Origin: Candidatus Ethanoperedens thermophilum | GTDB lineage: Archaea; Halobacteriota; Methanosarcinia; Methanosarcinales; EX4572-44 | NCBI GenBank assembly: GCA_012910725.1 | Contig: WNEG01000091.1 | Span: 1-14,946 of the forward strand | DNA: 14,946 bases | Direction of reading: 5' to 3' | Part shown: positions 14,170 to 14,946 of the stretch, piece by piece | Layout: every line of letters begins with the position of its first letter | Position numbering within the stretch: position 1 is the stretch's first letter | Translations under genes and position numbers: made by a program | The notes under the pieces: model-generated | Told to the model about the DNA's origin: nothing | The model's input: the letters and a program-made list of their open reading frames with translations, nothing else | Database searches by the model: none

Positions 14170-14511
14170 ATGAAAGCAAAGAAAATAGCGATCAAAGGTA
14201 AGGTGCATGATGTTGGATACAGACTATTTTTAATGAGCGAAGCAGAAAGGTTGCTCATCGAAGAGTTCGATGCACAGAATGTTTTGGTAAATGAAGAACA
14301 GCACTTAATTGTTCTGGTCGAAGGAGCGGAAGAAAAGATAGATGGGTTTGTGGCATTTGCAGAGTCGAATTATCCACCAGCAGCGTTGGTGGAATCCATA
14401 GAAGTTGAAGATCACGAAGAAGCGGTCAGGAGTATTGACGCATTCAGGCAATCTTTTATGGTTTTCCAGCTTATGAAGATAGCACAGACCTGGGAGGCAT
14501 GTGCTCAATAA
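14170..14511 (+). CDS. acylphosphatase-like protein with C-terminal extension
   Basis: A 113-residue cytoplasmic protein. Residues 5-80 match the acylphosphatase fold: KIAIKGKVHDVGYRLFL holds the phosphate loop GxVxxVGxR with catalytic Arg18, and FDAQNVLV holds the Asn (N37) that positions water in true acylphosphatases. The usual GWVRN box is degenerate, with one extra residue between Arg and Asn, so activity is probable but not certain. Enzymes of this family hydrolyse carboxyl-phosphate bonds such as acetyl phosphate or carbamoyl phosphate. Residues 81-113 are an acidic and helical extension not found in small acylphosphatases. The location after carAB is notable because carbamoyl phosphate is an acyl phosphate, but its own promoter-like region separates it. 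Confidence 0.82.
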   Translation: MKAKKIAIKGKVHDVGYRLFLMSEAERLLIEEFDAQNVLVNEEQHLIVLVEGAEEKIDGFVAFAESNYPPAALVESIEVEDHEEAVRSIDAFRQSFMVFQLMKIAQTWEACAQ

Positions 14512-14634
14512 GCAGGATAAAATCATAACAATTCTTGAATCGGTGAAGTTTTGAGATATGATAATCGCAGGTAGTCAAATTTGTGCTGGCAAGGTTGAAC
14601 CATTAACTCGGCAACTTATGGCTTATAATCGTAC

Positions 14635-14946
14635 ATGAGCATGCAAAAACCTGTTTTGCTTTCTGAAATCAAGAAGGCAGTTAAAGACGGAAGAGTAAGA
14701 ATCACTGACCATGCAGATGAAGAAATGGCAAAGGATGAACTGGCATACGGCGAGGTCAGAGATGCAATATTAAAAGACGAAGTTATTGAAACTTACGCCG
14801 ATGATAAACCTTTTCCAAGCTGTTTGGTTTATGGGAAACATAATGAAAAACATATACATGCGGTCTGTGCATATTCTGAAAAGGATATGATTATGGTGCT
14901 GATCACAGTTTATATACCTGACCAGGACAAATGGATTAAGTATAGG
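14635..14946 (+). CDS. DUF4258 protein, 3' end outside window
   Basis: An open frame of 104 codons that reaches the right edge without a stop. It matches the DUF4258 family: an N-terminal helix, ITDHADEEM (His in the usual HA...M position), a VRDAILKDEVIETYADD segment, CLVYG, IHAVCAY, and the end VLITVYIPDQDKW. This family is structurally related to small RelE/BrnT-like toxins and often sits before a YgiT-type zinc-finger or other antitoxin gene, which would lie outside the window. The start may be 14635 (MSMQKP) or 14641. ATG 14635 overlaps the stop of a 26-codon frame by ATGA. The protein is nearly complete, as members are about 90-110 residues. Confidence 0.85.
   Translation, partial: MSMQKPVLLSEIKKAVKDGRVRITDHADEEMAKDELAYGEVRDAILKDEVIETYADDKPFPSCLVYGKHNEKHIHAVCAYSEKDMIMVLITVYIPDQDKWIKYR

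Overview
This window is archaeal chromosome, most likely from a mesophilic methanogen- or ANME-type euryarchaeote of the Methanosarcinales/Halobacteriota side. The evidence is the gene content: a PIN-KH ATPase of the archaeal PINA type, an AN1-zinc-finger rhomboid, a UPF0179 protein, a PGF-CTERM surface protein, a MobB-MoaE fusion and T-rich TATA boxes close to start codons. A DnaJ of bacterial type argues against a hyperthermophile. No species name can be read from the sequence.

Layout, left to right: the 5' part of dnaJ (minus strand, running off the left edge); a repeat-rich gap; a secreted or membrane-anchored, sequon-rich protein of unknown function (minus); tRNA-Glu(CTC) (minus); two tandem 74-bp repeats and a perfect palindrome; a plus-strand operon of mobB-moaE fusion and thioredoxin, then tRNA-Thr(CGT). 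Next come the minus-strand PINA-like ATPase, a SemiSWEET transporter, a gap with an 83-bp imperfect inverted repeat, and a minus-strand pair (PGF-CTERM surface protein plus a small two-helix membrane protein). From about 8.1 kb everything is on the plus strand: rhomboid protease, UPF0179, a leader full of hairpins, carA-carB (carbamoyl phosphate synthetase, feeding pyrimidine and arginine synthesis), a truncated rhodanese, an acylphosphatase-like protein, and a DUF4258 protein cut by the right edge.

Most genes are housekeeping or envelope functions. The best candidate for something undescribed is a family of short palindromes with the shape arm-AC-GAA-GT-arm. The triloop and adjacent bases stay constant while the arms change in a compensatory way. 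They cluster upstream of mobB-moaE and carA, with weaker relatives upstream of dnaJ, and the last one upstream of carA overlaps its ribosome binding site. Other points are a strong drift of third-base usage from T/G to A/C along carA-carB, apparent loss of both MoaE catalytic lysines in the fusion, a possible in-frame continuation past the TGA stop of the small membrane protein, and a rhodanese remnant just after carB.
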